From Candidatus Gastranaerophilales bacterium (GTDB lineage: Bacteria; Cyanobacteriota; Vampirovibrionia; Gastranaerophilales; Gastranaerophilaceae): a DNA stretch of 64,000 bases. Both the position numbers and the translations under genes were made by a program. Below, piece after piece: positions 16,933 to 25,983 of this stretch. The first letter of the stretch is position 1, and each line of letters begins with the position of its first letter. The notes beneath the pieces are model-generated. The model had not been told where the DNA came from, made no database searches, and was given only the letters and a program-made list of their open reading frames with translations. The stretch is from positions 1 through 64,000 of the forward strand of contig CALVEJ010000001.1 of NCBI GenBank assembly GCA_944326535.1. The letters run 5' to 3'.

Positions 16933-17874
16933 TCAGCAAAAAGAGAAAAATAAATTTTCAAAGACGAGTTTGGGTTTTATGTATGCTTCCAGCTGTTTTT
17001 TTGCATGTTGAATTTTTAAAATATCATTTTTTATTTTTTGAACAAGAACCTTGTTTTCAATATTGGATTTTATCAACTGTGCAAAATAATATTCAATACA
17101 GTCCAATATATATTCCGGATCATAATCTTTTTCGTTCATTGCCGTTTCCAGATTTTGTACGATGTTTATGACTTCGCCTTTTTTTATTGAAGGGTAGTCG
17201 GCAATTATTGAGGTTAAGAACGTTGTGTCATAATTTTGTGCTTTATATGCGGGAACATAAAAACATTGAGAGCGGGAGATTATGGTTTCCATAATGTCCT
17301 CTTTGTCTTCAGTGAGGAAGATAAAGAGTGTTTTTTCGGGAGGTTCTTCAATGGATTTGAGTAAGGAGTTAGGCGCTTCTCCATCCAGTACTTTTCTGTT
17401 TAAAGGATATGGCAGCCAAACCTCCTGCGGAAATTTGAATTTTAAATCGCTGAACTCATCCAGGTGCTTTTTTTGTATAAGCGAAGGTTCTTTTAGTTCT
17501 GAATCACAGAAAATAAAAACCCTGTAGTAGTCAGATGAATTAACAAGACTGTTGTTTATCATAAGAGTCTGTTTTATAGAGATAACTTTACTTGATGTAT
17601 CATCTGAGGGTTTGTTATCATTTTTTGTTATTGTCAAAACCGCCGGATGCTGGTTGTTGCGTATCCAGTTGCAATTTATGCAGTCGCAGTCGTAGGCCCC
17701 TTCTTTTTGGCAATTGAGCAGTCTGGCAAGTTCTAAAGAAAGATAGTACTGGGCGAAGGTATCCTGCCCGTAAAGAACAATTGATTGTGCAAAACTGCGT
17801 TTTTCGTTTTTTAGTGCGGCTTCAAAGTAATTCGTAAAGTATTCAAATTTTCTTTTAAAAATCGGATGAAACAT
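16933..17874 (-). CDS. holB: DNA polymerase III subunit delta-prime
   Basis: Clamp-loader subunit of about 313 residues. The start at ATG 17874 (MFHPIFKRKF) is preferred: AGGAG lies a few bases upstream over the holA stop codon; a start at 17898 would overlap holA. A Cys-rich zinc module (about residues 65-85, including CDCINC) and the sensor region SIEEPPEKTLFIFLT with ISRSQCF are visible. The P-loop GK[ST] is missing, as is usual for delta-prime, which does not hydrolyse ATP. It follows holA by 7 bases, an unusual and telling pair. Confidence 0.9.
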   Translation of the reverse strand: MFHPIFKRKFEYFTNYFEAALKNEKRSFAQSIVLYGQDTFAQYYLSLELARLLNCQKEGAYDCDCINCNWIRNNQHPAVLTITKNDNKPSDDTSSKVISIKQTLMINNSLVNSSDYYRVFIFCDSELKEPSLIQKKHLDEFSDLKFKFPQEVWLPYPLNRKVLDGEAPNSLLKSIEEPPEKTLFIFLTEDKEDIMETIISRSQCFYVPAYKAQNYDTTFLTSIIADYPSIKKGEVINIVQNLETAMNEKDYDPEYILDCIEYYFAQLIKSNIENKVLVQKIKNDILKIQHAKKQLEAYIKPKLVFENLFFSFC

Positions 17875-17881
17875 AACTCTC

Positions 17882-18853
17882 CTAATTAAGCAAAGCAATT
17901 TCTACAGGAAGTTCATAAAATGCCATTTCTCCCGTTTTTACTCTGTATTCAGCTTCTAAAAGATTTTTTCTGATTTGTATTATTCTGTCCATTGGCACTT
18001 TTTTGAGCTTTTCAAGATGTTTTTTTACAATAAATTCCGGCAAATGATTTTTTACGGCAATTTCAAACGGTGTTTTGCTTATGGAATCTACTTTTATTCC
18101 TGCCATTTTCGAAAAATTTGTCTGTAATACAGACAGTATTTCAAGATAGTGTTTGTTTGTGCATAGCTTTTGAAACTCCAGCATAGCTTTATCTTTTTGT
18201 CCTTCAAGTATGTAGTCTGTCAAAACAAAAATATCCTCAGTTGAAGTGCAGACATTTTGAATATCTTCTTTCTTTACGGATTTTGAAGGGTATATAGAAA
18301 GTTTTAATTTTTCAAGTTCCGTATCAATCACACGCAGGTTTGAACCCAGTCTGTCTATCAAGAATTTGATGACATCTGCCGGAATAATTAAATCTTTTTT
18401 CTTTGCTTGTTTTTGAATCCAGCCGGGGAGTTCTTTGCTGTAAGGCTTCCATTGAGGAAACTCTACCGTGGATGCGTATTTTGAAATGATTTTGAATATT
18501 TTTCTTCTTGTATCAATTTTCTTTGCAGAGTCTCTGTCAATTTTGCAGACAAAAACAATGTTAAGTGTATCCGGTACTATTTGAAGAGCCTCTTCTATGA
18601 GTTTCAGCTCTTTGTCTTCAAAATTTATTTTACCTTTTATATCAAAAAAATATTTTTCACAATTTATAACGGCGAGAATACTTCCGAACATCAATGACGG
18701 TGTCCTTAGTATATCAAGGAGTTCTATGTACTTCGGATTGTCATATACACGATAATTTGTGGATAAAAAAGCTTTGTCCACAAGTTTGTTTTTGAGCTTA
18801 TTTATCTCTTCTTCAATTAAAAAATCTTCCTGTCCATGATAAAAGTAGAGCAT
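17882..18853 (-). CDS. holA: DNA polymerase III subunit delta
   Basis: Delta subunit that opens the sliding clamp. It has 323 residues. The N-terminal YFYHGQEDFLIEEEINKLK, VEFPQWKPYSKELPGWIQ and the FLIDRLGSNLRVIDTELEKL stretch are characteristic. Sequence similarity across the family is low, but order, length and the holB neighbour agree. First gene of the holA-holB operon. Confidence 0.92.
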   Translation of the reverse strand: MLYFYHGQEDFLIEEEINKLKNKLVDKAFLSTNYRVYDNPKYIELLDILRTPSLMFGSILAVINCEKYFFDIKGKINFEDKELKLIEEALQIVPDTLNIVFVCKIDRDSAKKIDTRRKIFKIISKYASTVEFPQWKPYSKELPGWIQKQAKKKDLIIPADVIKFLIDRLGSNLRVIDTELEKLKLSIYPSKSVKKEDIQNVCTSTEDIFVLTDYILEGQKDKAMLEFQKLCTNKHYLEILSVLQTNFSKMAGIKVDSISKTPFEIAVKNHLPEFIVKKHLEKLKKVPMDRIIQIRKNLLEAEYRVKTGEMAFYELPVEIALLN

Positions 18854-18911
18854 GATTATATTGTAACATACACGAACTATGACTTTTGCTTTATTTCTGT
18901 TTTTAGCTATT

Positions 18912-18947
18912 AAAAAAAGAGGTTAGATAAGTACTAACCTCTTTTTT
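18912..18947. terminator. Bidirectional terminator
   Basis: Perfect stem GAGGTTAG/CTAACCTC (18919-18926 with 18934-18941), seven A on the left and six T on the right. It ends the minus-strand transcript of the paralogous gene pair at 18963-19735. Confidence 0.9.
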
Positions 18948-18962
18948 GTTGGCAGCGTGACA

Positions 18963-19343
18963 TTATGCTGCTTTCTTTTTGAGTAATTCCTGAAGTTTTT
19001 CTTTTATTTCCGCAACAAAAGCTATTTTCTCTTCCAGAACTGTTTTGATTGCTTCTTTTTTGTCCTTTCTTGAGAATTTGTCACCAAGTGATTTTTTTGC
19101 TTCATTGATTTTTGCTTTAATTAAAGATTTTACTTCTTTAAAATTTCCAACGAATTCCTTAATCCAATTCCACGCCCTTTTAAATACGTTTTTTGTATAT
19201 GGTGCTTTGCTTTTTGCGAAATCTCTGACTTTGGCAAATTCATCACCGACTTTGGAAAGATCGATATTTGCTTTTGTCGTTTGTTTGACAACTTTTCTTC
19301 CTATATTTGTCAGGTTTCCTACGACTCTTGTTACTTTAAACAT
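18963..19343 (-). CDS. Small basic helical protein, tandem paralogue 1
   Basis: Unrecognised 126-residue protein, Lys rich, predicted all-helical and amphipathic. Cys and a signal peptide are absent. Its first 90 residues align end to end with the neighbouring gene at 19355-19735: both begin MFK, both contain a (A/T)PY(T/Q)KN(V/A)FKRA block followed by a W-x-KEF-x-x-NFKE block, and both have a GK/GDKF segment after that. The C-terminal third is a charged coiled coil. It resembles phasin-like or membrane-surface proteins in composition only. Confidence 0.75.
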   Translation of the reverse strand: MFKVTRVVGNLTNIGRKVVKQTTKANIDLSKVGDEFAKVRDFAKSKAPYTKNVFKRAWNWIKEFVGNFKEVKSLIKAKINEAKKSLGDKFSRKDKKEAIKTVLEEKIAFVAEIKEKLQELLKKKAA

Positions 19344-19354
19344 AATTTATTTCC

Positions 19355-19735
19355 TTATTTTACTTTCAAAAGTTCATTGAGTTCTTTTGCCATTTTATCA
19401 ATGCCGGAATTTGTTCTGATGTTGTCCACAATCATATCGGCAGTGTTTTTTTGATGTTTTATTCCAAATGTTTTTCCGAGTGTCTTTTTCAAATTTGCGA
19501 TAGGTGCTTTAATTCTGTCACAAATTTCTTTAAAATTCGCTGCAAATTCTTTTACCCAAGCGATTGCTCTTTTGAAAGCATTTTTTTGATAAGGTGTTTT
19601 TTTCAATTGCGTCTCTGCCATTGTACGAAATGAGTCTGATGCATTTTGCAGATTAATTTTATTTTTTGCAATATTTTTTACGGTATTGAGTTTTACGTTT
19701 GTCATTTTTACAGCTAGTCTTGCAATTTTAAACAT
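19355..19735 (-). CDS. Small basic helical protein, tandem paralogue 2
   Basis: 126-residue paralogue of the downstream gene, 11 bases apart on the same strand. The ATG at 19735 is chosen because AAGGAAG lies 7 bases upstream and the sequence MFK then matches the paralogue's start. The shared central block (PYQKNAFKRA, then VKEFAANFKE) is the best conserved part; the C-terminal third differs. Function unknown; tandem duplication with divergence suggests a structural or hetero-oligomeric role. Confidence 0.75.
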   Translation of the reverse strand: MFKIARLAVKMTNVKLNTVKNIAKNKINLQNASDSFRTMAETQLKKTPYQKNAFKRAIAWVKEFAANFKEICDRIKAPIANLKKTLGKTFGIKHQKNTADMIVDNIRTNSGIDKMAKELNELLKVK

Positions 19736-19866
19736 TTGATAACTTCCTTTCACACTTGTTATGGTTATTTTTGCAAAGTCTTCTCAAATATAAAAATTGC
19801 CATATTTATATAAAAAGTTAAAGATTTGTTACACAAACCGTTTTTTATTTTAATTATAATTACCGT

Positions 19867-21264
19867 ATGGAAAGTAAAAATTGTGTGAAAAAGGTTTATG
19901 TCGAAACAATGGGCTGTCAGATGAACAAGTCTGACACGGAGAGGATACTTGGTATGCTCTCTCATTTTGGGTATGAAGAAACACAAGAACCAAAAGAGGC
20001 TGATCTTTTGATAATTAATACCTGTTCAATAAGACAGCTTTCTGCGGACAAAGCATATAGTGCTGTCGGTGTGTGGGGCAAATGGAAAGATGAAGAAAAG
20101 AAAAAGGAATTAGCCCAAAAACCTTTTAGAAATATAAAAATAGCTTTTTGCGGATGTGTCGCACAGCAGGATAAAGAAAAACTGCTCAAGAGATTTCCGT
20201 TTATTGACCTTGTGTTTGGTACAAACAATGTGTATGAACTTCCATACTTAATTGAGCGTATAAACAACGGTGAAAGAGTCTGTGCAACAAATGAGACACC
20301 CAAAAAATTTACAGACGGAGAAGAAGAGGCAAAGTATGATATAAAAAGAGCCAAAAGCCTCAATGCCTGGATTCCGATAATGGAGGGGTGCAACAATTTT
20401 TGTACGTATTGCATTGTTCCTTTTACAAGGGGAAGAGAAAGAAGCAGAAAACCTGCCGAGATTATGGAAGAAGCTAAAAAGGCAATAAAAGACGGCTTTA
20501 AGGAAATTACACTTCTCGGACAAAATGTGGACAGCTACGGAAAAACTCTTGATCCAAACAAAGATTATGACGGCAGAGATGTTACACTTGCAAACCTTTT
20601 GAGAGATTTGAACAAAATTGACGGCAAATTCAGAATTAGATTTGTCACATCTTATCCTACTGATATAACCGATGATTTAATTGCTGCGGTAAAAGAATGT
20701 GATAAAGTCTGTGAGTTCTTTCATATTCCTATGCAATCAGGCAATACGGATGTTCTTAGAGCAATGAACAGACGCTATACAAGAGAAGAATACGGTGAAA
20801 TTGTTCAAAAAATCAGAAAAACTTTTCAAAATGTGGCAATTACATCGGACTTTATTGCAGGATTTCCCGGAGAAACAGAAGAACAATTTAATGATACTTT
20901 GACTGCGATAGATGAGTTTGAACTGGACTATTCAAATACAGCGGCATACTCGCCTCGAGTAAAAACAAAAGCTGCAAAATGGACAGACAAATTTATTGAC
21001 GAAGAAACAAAATCGGACAGACTTGCCAGATTAAATGAGAAAAACAGAGAAGCCTGTTTAAAATCCAATGAAAAATGTGTGGGCAGAGTGTTTGAAATTC
21101 TTGTTGAATCTTATGAGGAAAAAAACGGTGATATTATTCTTGCGGGGCGTGCCGAAAATAATAAAATAGTCCATTTCAAAGGAGACAAAAATCTAGTAGG
21201 ACAATTTGTTAATGTAAAAATTACTTCAGCCAGCACTTGGCATTTGAGAGGCGAGTTGGCTTAA
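19867..21264 (+). CDS. miaB: tRNA-2-methylthio-N6-dimethylallyladenosine synthase
   Basis: Radical-SAM methylthiotransferase that modifies A37 of tRNAs reading UNN codons. It has 465 residues. The N-terminal auxiliary cluster cysteines are in MGCQMN, NTCSIR and FCGCVAQ; the radical-SAM triad is CNNFCTYC; the C-terminal TRAM domain follows (about 395-460). No strong ribosome-binding site is seen. It precedes the SNase-like gene by 20 bases. Confidence 0.97.
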   Translation: MESKNCVKKVYVETMGCQMNKSDTERILGMLSHFGYEETQEPKEADLLIINTCSIRQLSADKAYSAVGVWGKWKDEEKKKELAQKPFRNIKIAFCGCVAQQDKEKLLKRFPFIDLVFGTNNVYELPYLIERINNGERVCATNETPKKFTDGEEEAKYDIKRAKSLNAWIPIMEGCNNFCTYCIVPFTRGRERSRKPAEIMEEAKKAIKDGFKEITLLGQNVDSYGKTLDPNKDYDGRDVTLANLLRDLNKIDGKFRIRFVTSYPTDITDDLIAAVKECDKVCEFFHIPMQSGNTDVLRAMNRRYTREEYGEIVQKIRKTFQNVAITSDFIAGFPGETEEQFNDTLTAIDEFELDYSNTAAYSPRVKTKAAKWTDKFIDEETKSDRLARLNEKNREACLKSNEKCVGRVFEILVESYEEKNGDIILAGRAENNKIVHFKGDKNLVGQFVNVKITSASTWHLRGELA

Positions 21265-21284
21265 AGCTTATATCAGGAGTTTTT

Positions 21285-21776
21285 ATGATAAAAAAAATTG
21301 TATTATCAATTGTTATGAGTCTTGGTCTTTCAACTGCGGTTTTTGCAATGAAAGTTACTGATGAATATATAGTGACTTCAAAAACGCCTTACAAAGTAGA
21401 ATTTCGAAAAGTTTTTGACGGGCAAGCTGTTTCTTTGAAATCCGGAAAAACTCTTTTTACTGCAAGGCTTTCCGGAATAATTTGCAATGAAGATCGCAAT
21501 AGATATGAAATTTGGAAAAGTTCTGCAGGACAAAAATATTCAGTTGAATATAAAAATATAAGAAAAACAAGCAATGATGTCTATTATGTATATCCGGGTC
21601 AGTATAATAATGCAAAAGATTATTTAAAAAAACTTTTAGAGGCAAATGAAAATAATTTGTATTTGCAGCAGCAGGGCAGAGGATATGCTTTTTCTGTTGT
21701 GGGTGAATTGTTTATCGGGAACAAGAGCGTAAACAAACTTCTTGTCGAAAAAGGTTTTTGCCGTCCTATTGAATAA
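21285..21776 (+). CDS. Secreted SNase-like protein, probably inactive
   Basis: Exported protein of 163 residues. The ATG at 21285 has AGGAG 5 bases upstream and begins a signal peptide ending near FAMK. The mature part resembles a staphylococcal-nuclease fold: VFDGQAVSLKSG then RLSGI near the front and GELFIGNKSVNKLLVEKGF at the end. The catalytic DGDT motif reads DGQA and the following Glu/Asp positions look altered, so nuclease activity is doubtful. The assignment is from motif order only. It sits between miaB and dapA. Confidence 0.55.
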   Translation: MIKKIVLSIVMSLGLSTAVFAMKVTDEYIVTSKTPYKVEFRKVFDGQAVSLKSGKTLFTARLSGIICNEDRNRYEIWKSSAGQKYSVEYKNIRKTSNDVYYVYPGQYNNAKDYLKKLLEANENNLYLQQQGRGYAFSVVGELFIGNKSVNKLLVEKGFCRPIE

Positions 21777-21834
21777 TGTCTTTCAATAATTTATACTTTT
21801 ATTTGTAAAAAACAGTTTTTCAAGGAGAGTTTTT

Positions 21835-22722
21835 ATGGCTATGCGATTTGATGCGGGTGAGATTATTACGGCAATGATTACGCCGATGGATAAGGACAGA
21901 AAAGTTGACTATAAAGCTCTTGAAAAACTTGTTAATCACCTTATAGAAACGGGTTCCGATGCAATTCTCGTAGCGGGTACAACCGGAGAATCCCCGACAC
22001 TTACACATGATGAAGAAGTTGAAATTTTCAAATTTGTAAAAAAAGCAGCGAACAACAGATGTAAGCTGATAATGGGAGCCGGTTCCAATTGTACACAAAC
22101 AGCTGTGATGGCAACAAACAATGCCAAAGAATGCAATGCCGATGCTATTCTGTCTGTTGTCCCTTATTACAACAAACCTTCTCAAAAAGGATTATTGGAG
22201 CATTTTGGAACAATTGCAGAGTCAACGGATTTGCCGATTCTTTTATACAACATTCCGGGCAGAACAGGTATAACAATGAAACCGGAGACAATTGCGCAAC
22301 TGGCGGAAAAGCATAAAAATATTTTTGCAGTAAAACAAAGTCTGCCGGATATGGATATTATTACAGAAACAAGAAGACTTTGTCCGTCTGATTTTGTTAT
22401 TTACTCGGGAGATGACAGCCTTACCTTGCCGATGGTATCAGTTGGCGCTCATGGTGTGATTTCTGTTGCTTCTCATATTATCGGCAAACAGATGAAAGAA
22501 ATGCTTTCATCATTTAAAAACGGAAATGTTCAAATAGCTACCGAACTTCATTTAAAACTGTACCCGTTGTTTAAAAAGATTTTTATGGCTCCAAATCCTG
22601 TTCCTGTTAAAGAATGCCTCAAGAGAATGGGTATTACGGAAAATTACGTCCGCCGCCCGCTGGTTGAGCTGGATGAGGCAGAAAGAAAAGAACTTTATTC
22701 TGTTTTGGAACAGTATATATAG
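21835..22722 (+). CDS. dapA: 4-hydroxy-tetrahydrodipicolinate synthase
   Basis: First committed enzyme of the lysine/diaminopimelate branch, condensing pyruvate with aspartate semialdehyde. It has 295 residues with the AGTTGES motif, the YYNKPSQKG loop with the catalytic Tyr, and the Schiff-base lysine in AVKQS. AAGGAGAG precedes the ATG. It is convergent with the permease gene, whose stop codon lies 3 bases away. Confidence 0.97.
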   Translation: MAMRFDAGEIITAMITPMDKDRKVDYKALEKLVNHLIETGSDAILVAGTTGESPTLTHDEEVEIFKFVKKAANNRCKLIMGAGSNCTQTAVMATNNAKECNADAILSVVPYYNKPSQKGLLEHFGTIAESTDLPILLYNIPGRTGITMKPETIAQLAEKHKNIFAVKQSLPDMDIITETRRLCPSDFVIYSGDDSLTLPMVSVGAHGVISVASHIIGKQMKEMLSSFKNGNVQIATELHLKLYPLFKKIFMAPNPVPVKECLKRMGITENYVRRPLVELDEAERKELYSVLEQYI

Positions 22723-22725
22723 ATA

Positions 22726-24063
22726 TTAGTGTCCTGCGTGGATTAAAAATCTGAAATATATATAAATTGAACTCATAACAAGAGATACAAATGTTATGAG
22801 AACACCGTATTTCAAATATTTCATAAAGGAAATAGGCTTTCCGTGTGCAGCTGCAGTTTCAGAAACAATAACGTTAGCTGCAGCACCTATTATTGTCATG
22901 TTTCCTCCAAGGCAAGCTCCCAGTGATAAACACCACCATAGAGGGTGTGCATATGCCGCACCTTCGACCAGTTGTATTTGATAAATCATAGGTGCCATTG
23001 TTGCTGTATACGGAATATTGTCCACGAATCCGGACAATATTCCTGATGCCCAGAGTATAAGCATTGCCATCGCAGACTCATTGCCGTTTGTTACATCCAG
23101 AATCCATTTTGCCATAATTGATATGCCGCCGGCAGCTTCAAAGCCTCCGATTATTATAAATAATCCGATAAAGAAAAATATAGTATTCCATTCAATACCG
23201 TTTAGCACTCTTTTGGGACTTTCAAAAATCATCAAAAAGCTGGCACCGGCAAGCGCAATTACGTATGATTCCATATGAATTATGTCATGTAAAACAAAAC
23301 CCAAAATGACAAGTAAAAGAACAATTGATGACCGTATAGCAAGTTTTTTGTCTGTAATCGTGTGAGTGTTGTCAAGTTCGGCAACGGCTTCCATTTTTTC
23401 TTTTGATGCAACCAGATCTTTTCTGAAGCACAGCCAGAGAATGAACAATGTTACTATCATAATTAAAGCAACTATGTCTGTAAGTTCAAGTAAAAATGTC
23501 ATAAATGTAAAACCTGCCTTGCTTCCGATAATGATGTTCGGAGGATCTCCTATCAGAGTAGCTGTTCCGCCGATATTTGAAGCAAGGATTTCTGTAATAA
23601 GATACGGAACAGGGTTTATATCCAGTTTCTTTGCGACAAGAAACGTAACAGGAACAACAAGAATGACAGTTGTTACGTTATCCAAAAAAGCTGAAGCAAC
23701 TGCAGTGAAAAGTCCGAGTGCTATCAATATTTTTACGGGATGTCCTTTTGTCTTTTTCAAAAGACCGTTTGCAACCCAGGTAAAAATCCCGCTTTTGCTT
23801 GCAATGCTGACAATAATCATCATGCTTATTAAAAGAAAAATAACGTTAAAATCCACAAAATTTATGAAGTAATGCGGATCTATTACCGACTCATGCCCTT
23901 TTGATTGGGAAAGAAGTCCGAGCACCAAAGTCAGCGCTGCACCCAGCATTGCAACCGTAACTTTTGAGATTTTTTCCCAAGCAATAAATATATAAGCAAC
24001 TACCAAAATAGTTGCAGATATAATAAGGGAATTGTTTTGTATAAAAGTTGATACTGTTTCCAT
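22726..24063 (-). CDS. ArsB/NhaD-family ion permease
   Basis: Polytopic inner-membrane protein of 445 residues with about 11-12 hydrophobic segments. The segments LDNVTTVILVVPVT and SGFVDNIPYTATMAPM carry the paired Asp-Asn signatures of the ArsB/NhaD/SLC13 ion-transporter superfamily, and GGTATLIGDPPNIIIG is typical of NhaD-like Na+/H+ antiporters. Substrate is uncertain between sodium and an oxyanion; no ars genes are near. Single-gene unit. Confidence 0.85.
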   Translation of the reverse strand: METVSTFIQNNSLIISATILVVAYIFIAWEKISKVTVAMLGAALTLVLGLLSQSKGHESVIDPHYFINFVDFNVIFLLISMMIIVSIASKSGIFTWVANGLLKKTKGHPVKILIALGLFTAVASAFLDNVTTVILVVPVTFLVAKKLDINPVPYLITEILASNIGGTATLIGDPPNIIIGSKAGFTFMTFLLELTDIVALIMIVTLFILWLCFRKDLVASKEKMEAVAELDNTHTITDKKLAIRSSIVLLLVILGFVLHDIIHMESYVIALAGASFLMIFESPKRVLNGIEWNTIFFFIGLFIIIGGFEAAGGISIMAKWILDVTNGNESAMAMLILWASGILSGFVDNIPYTATMAPMIYQIQLVEGAAYAHPLWWCLSLGACLGGNMTIIGAAANVIVSETAAAHGKPISFMKYLKYGVLITFVSLVMSSIYIYFRFLIHAGH

Positions 24064-24190
24064 TTAAACTCCTGAATAAAATACACCTAAAGATTTTAAC
24101 ATAATCAAAAAATTTCATACAGTATTTGTAATAAGGCTTTGTTTCTGTGATAATTGTATACACGGATAAGAATTTTTTAGAAAGCGAAGT

Positions 24191-25642
24191 ATGGGATTAT
24201 TAGAATTTTTTAAAGAGCCGGTGGCTGCAGAACCTATTCAAGATGAAGAAAAAATTAAAAAGACATATGCGCATTTCAGATTGAGAATGTTTTATTCCTG
24301 TTTTATAGGATATGCTATGTTTTATCTTTGTAAAAAGAATATAGCAGCTGCGCTTCCTTCAATGAGTAAAGAATTGGGTTATACAAACCTTGAACTCGGC
24401 GTTATAGGTAGTTCGCTTTATCTCACATATGCTATCGGTAAATTTGTGAACGGTATGATTGCCGATCGCTCCGATGTCAGAAAATTCTTGCCTACCGGCT
24501 TGATACTGGCTGGTTTGGCTAATATATGTTTTGCTTTGAGCTTTTTTGTTTTTACCCCCGGAAAATTCACATTTTTCGGTCTGCCAAGCGCTACTATTCT
24601 TTTGTGGGTTTTGGCGTTTTTCTGGGGATGTAACGGATGGTTCCAATCAATGGGCTTTCCTCCTGTTGCAAAAAGTTTGACATACTGGTTTTCAAACTCG
24701 GAAAGAGCTACAAAGTGGGCAATGTGGTCAACCTCTCACCAGACAGGTACATTTCTTGCCGTCATATTATCGGGCTTTTTGATTGCAAAATTCGGCTGGC
24801 AGGCTGCTTTTGTTATCCCGGGGATAATGGCTATACTTGTTGCTCTTTGGTTGTTTAATCGCCTCAGAGATAAACCGCAGACTATAGGGCTTCCTGATAT
24901 TGAAGAATACAGAGAACCGGAAAAACAGCAAGAAACTGCAAAAGAACAGGACGAAGAAGACGGAATGTCTTATATCCAGATTCTTGTAAAAAATGTACTT
25001 ACCAACAAGGCAATCTGGGCGCTGGCAATGGCATATGTTTTTGTTTATGTAATCAGATTTGGTACGGAAGACTGGATTATCAAATACCTCGTTGAGGCAA
25101 AAGACAATTCTCTTGAACTCGCTTCAATGAAACTTGCTTGTCTGCCGTTATTTGGCTTTTTCGGTACAATTTCTGCAGGTATTATTTCCGACAAAATTTT
25201 TAAAGGAGCAAGAGCTCCTATTAATGTTATATTCCTTGTCGGCGTAATTATTTGTATGACGGGTTTGTATTTTAACGGTACGGGTACAAACTTTATTGAC
25301 AGTGCATTTCTTGCGTTAACAGGCAAAAACCTTGTTGATGTTATGAAAATAAACGGTTCCGGTGTTATAGATATCCTGTTGATAGGTTTTTCAGGGTTCT
25401 TTACATACGGACCTCAAATGCTCATAGGCGGGGTTTGTGCGATTGAATCAAGCTCAAAAAAGGTCGCATCTGCTGTTACAGGCTTTACCGGAACATTCGG
25501 ATATGTTGGTGCAATGCTTTCCGGTCTGGGCACAGGCTTTGTAGTTGACAAATTCGGCTGGAACGGTGCACTTGCATTCTGGGGCTTGTCTGCATTTATT
25601 TGTGCGGCAATATGCCTTCCGATGTGCTTTAAAAAGAAATAA
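24191..25642 (+). CDS. MFS organophosphate:phosphate antiporter (OPA/UhpC-like)
   Basis: Major facilitator of 483 residues with 12 membrane segments split by a charged cytoplasmic loop (about residues 235-260). The N-terminal FYLCKKNIAAALP and GSSLYLTYAIGKFVNGMIADR segments are those of the organophosphate:phosphate antiporter family (GlpT, UhpT, UhpC). It may import glycerol-3-phosphate or hexose phosphates or act as a sensor. No regulator genes sit beside it. Followed 8 bases later by a small secreted-protein gene. Confidence 0.85.
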   Translation: MGLLEFFKEPVAAEPIQDEEKIKKTYAHFRLRMFYSCFIGYAMFYLCKKNIAAALPSMSKELGYTNLELGVIGSSLYLTYAIGKFVNGMIADRSDVRKFLPTGLILAGLANICFALSFFVFTPGKFTFFGLPSATILLWVLAFFWGCNGWFQSMGFPPVAKSLTYWFSNSERATKWAMWSTSHQTGTFLAVILSGFLIAKFGWQAAFVIPGIMAILVALWLFNRLRDKPQTIGLPDIEEYREPEKQQETAKEQDEEDGMSYIQILVKNVLTNKAIWALAMAYVFVYVIRFGTEDWIIKYLVEAKDNSLELASMKLACLPLFGFFGTISAGIISDKIFKGARAPINVIFLVGVIICMTGLYFNGTGTNFIDSAFLALTGKNLVDVMKINGSGVIDILLIGFSGFFTYGPQMLIGGVCAIESSSKKVASAVTGFTGTFGYVGAMLSGLGTGFVVDKFGWNGALAFWGLSAFICAAICLPMCFKKK

Positions 25643-25650
25643 TTTGATTT

Positions 25651-25983
25651 ATGTATAAAAGAAAAATAACTTGTCTGATACTTTTGTTGTTTTATGTATT
25701 GGCAACTTCCGGCGCTTCTTATGCTGCAAAGTATTACAGATGCACAAAATTGGTTCAACCAAACAACGGTTCAAAAATCGTAAAAACAACATATGTCTGG
25801 GATGCCAAAATAGTTGAAGGTACGGAAGCGGATTGTAGAAAAACGTATACCTGCAGTTTTGACAAATCAATATGTGCAAAGCTGAAGCAAACTTATGAAA
25901 AACAGTATCAGGCATGTATGGCAAACAGAAAAATGGCGAGAGATGCTGTAAAATCCGGTAATTGCAAAGTTTTTTATAAATGA
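25651..25983 (+). CDS. Small secreted Cys-containing protein
   Basis: Unrecognised 110-residue exported protein. The signal peptide (about 1-26, ending SYAA) is followed by a mature part of about 84 residues with six Cys that could form three disulfides (RCTKL, DCRKTYTCSF, ICAK, ACMAN, NCKV). It starts 8 bases after the OPA transporter and may be co-transcribed. Its stop codon is directly adjacent to the stop of the convergent gene at 25984. Confidence 0.7.
   Translation: MYKRKITCLILLLFYVLATSGASYAAKYYRCTKLVQPNNGSKIVKTTYVWDAKIVEGTEADCRKTYTCSFDKSICAKLKQTYEKQYQACMANRKMARDAVKSGNCKVFYK

Noticed and set aside
16933..17874. HolB lacking a P-loop as evidence of a broken gene
   Set aside because: Delta-prime normally lacks a working P-loop, so this is typical.
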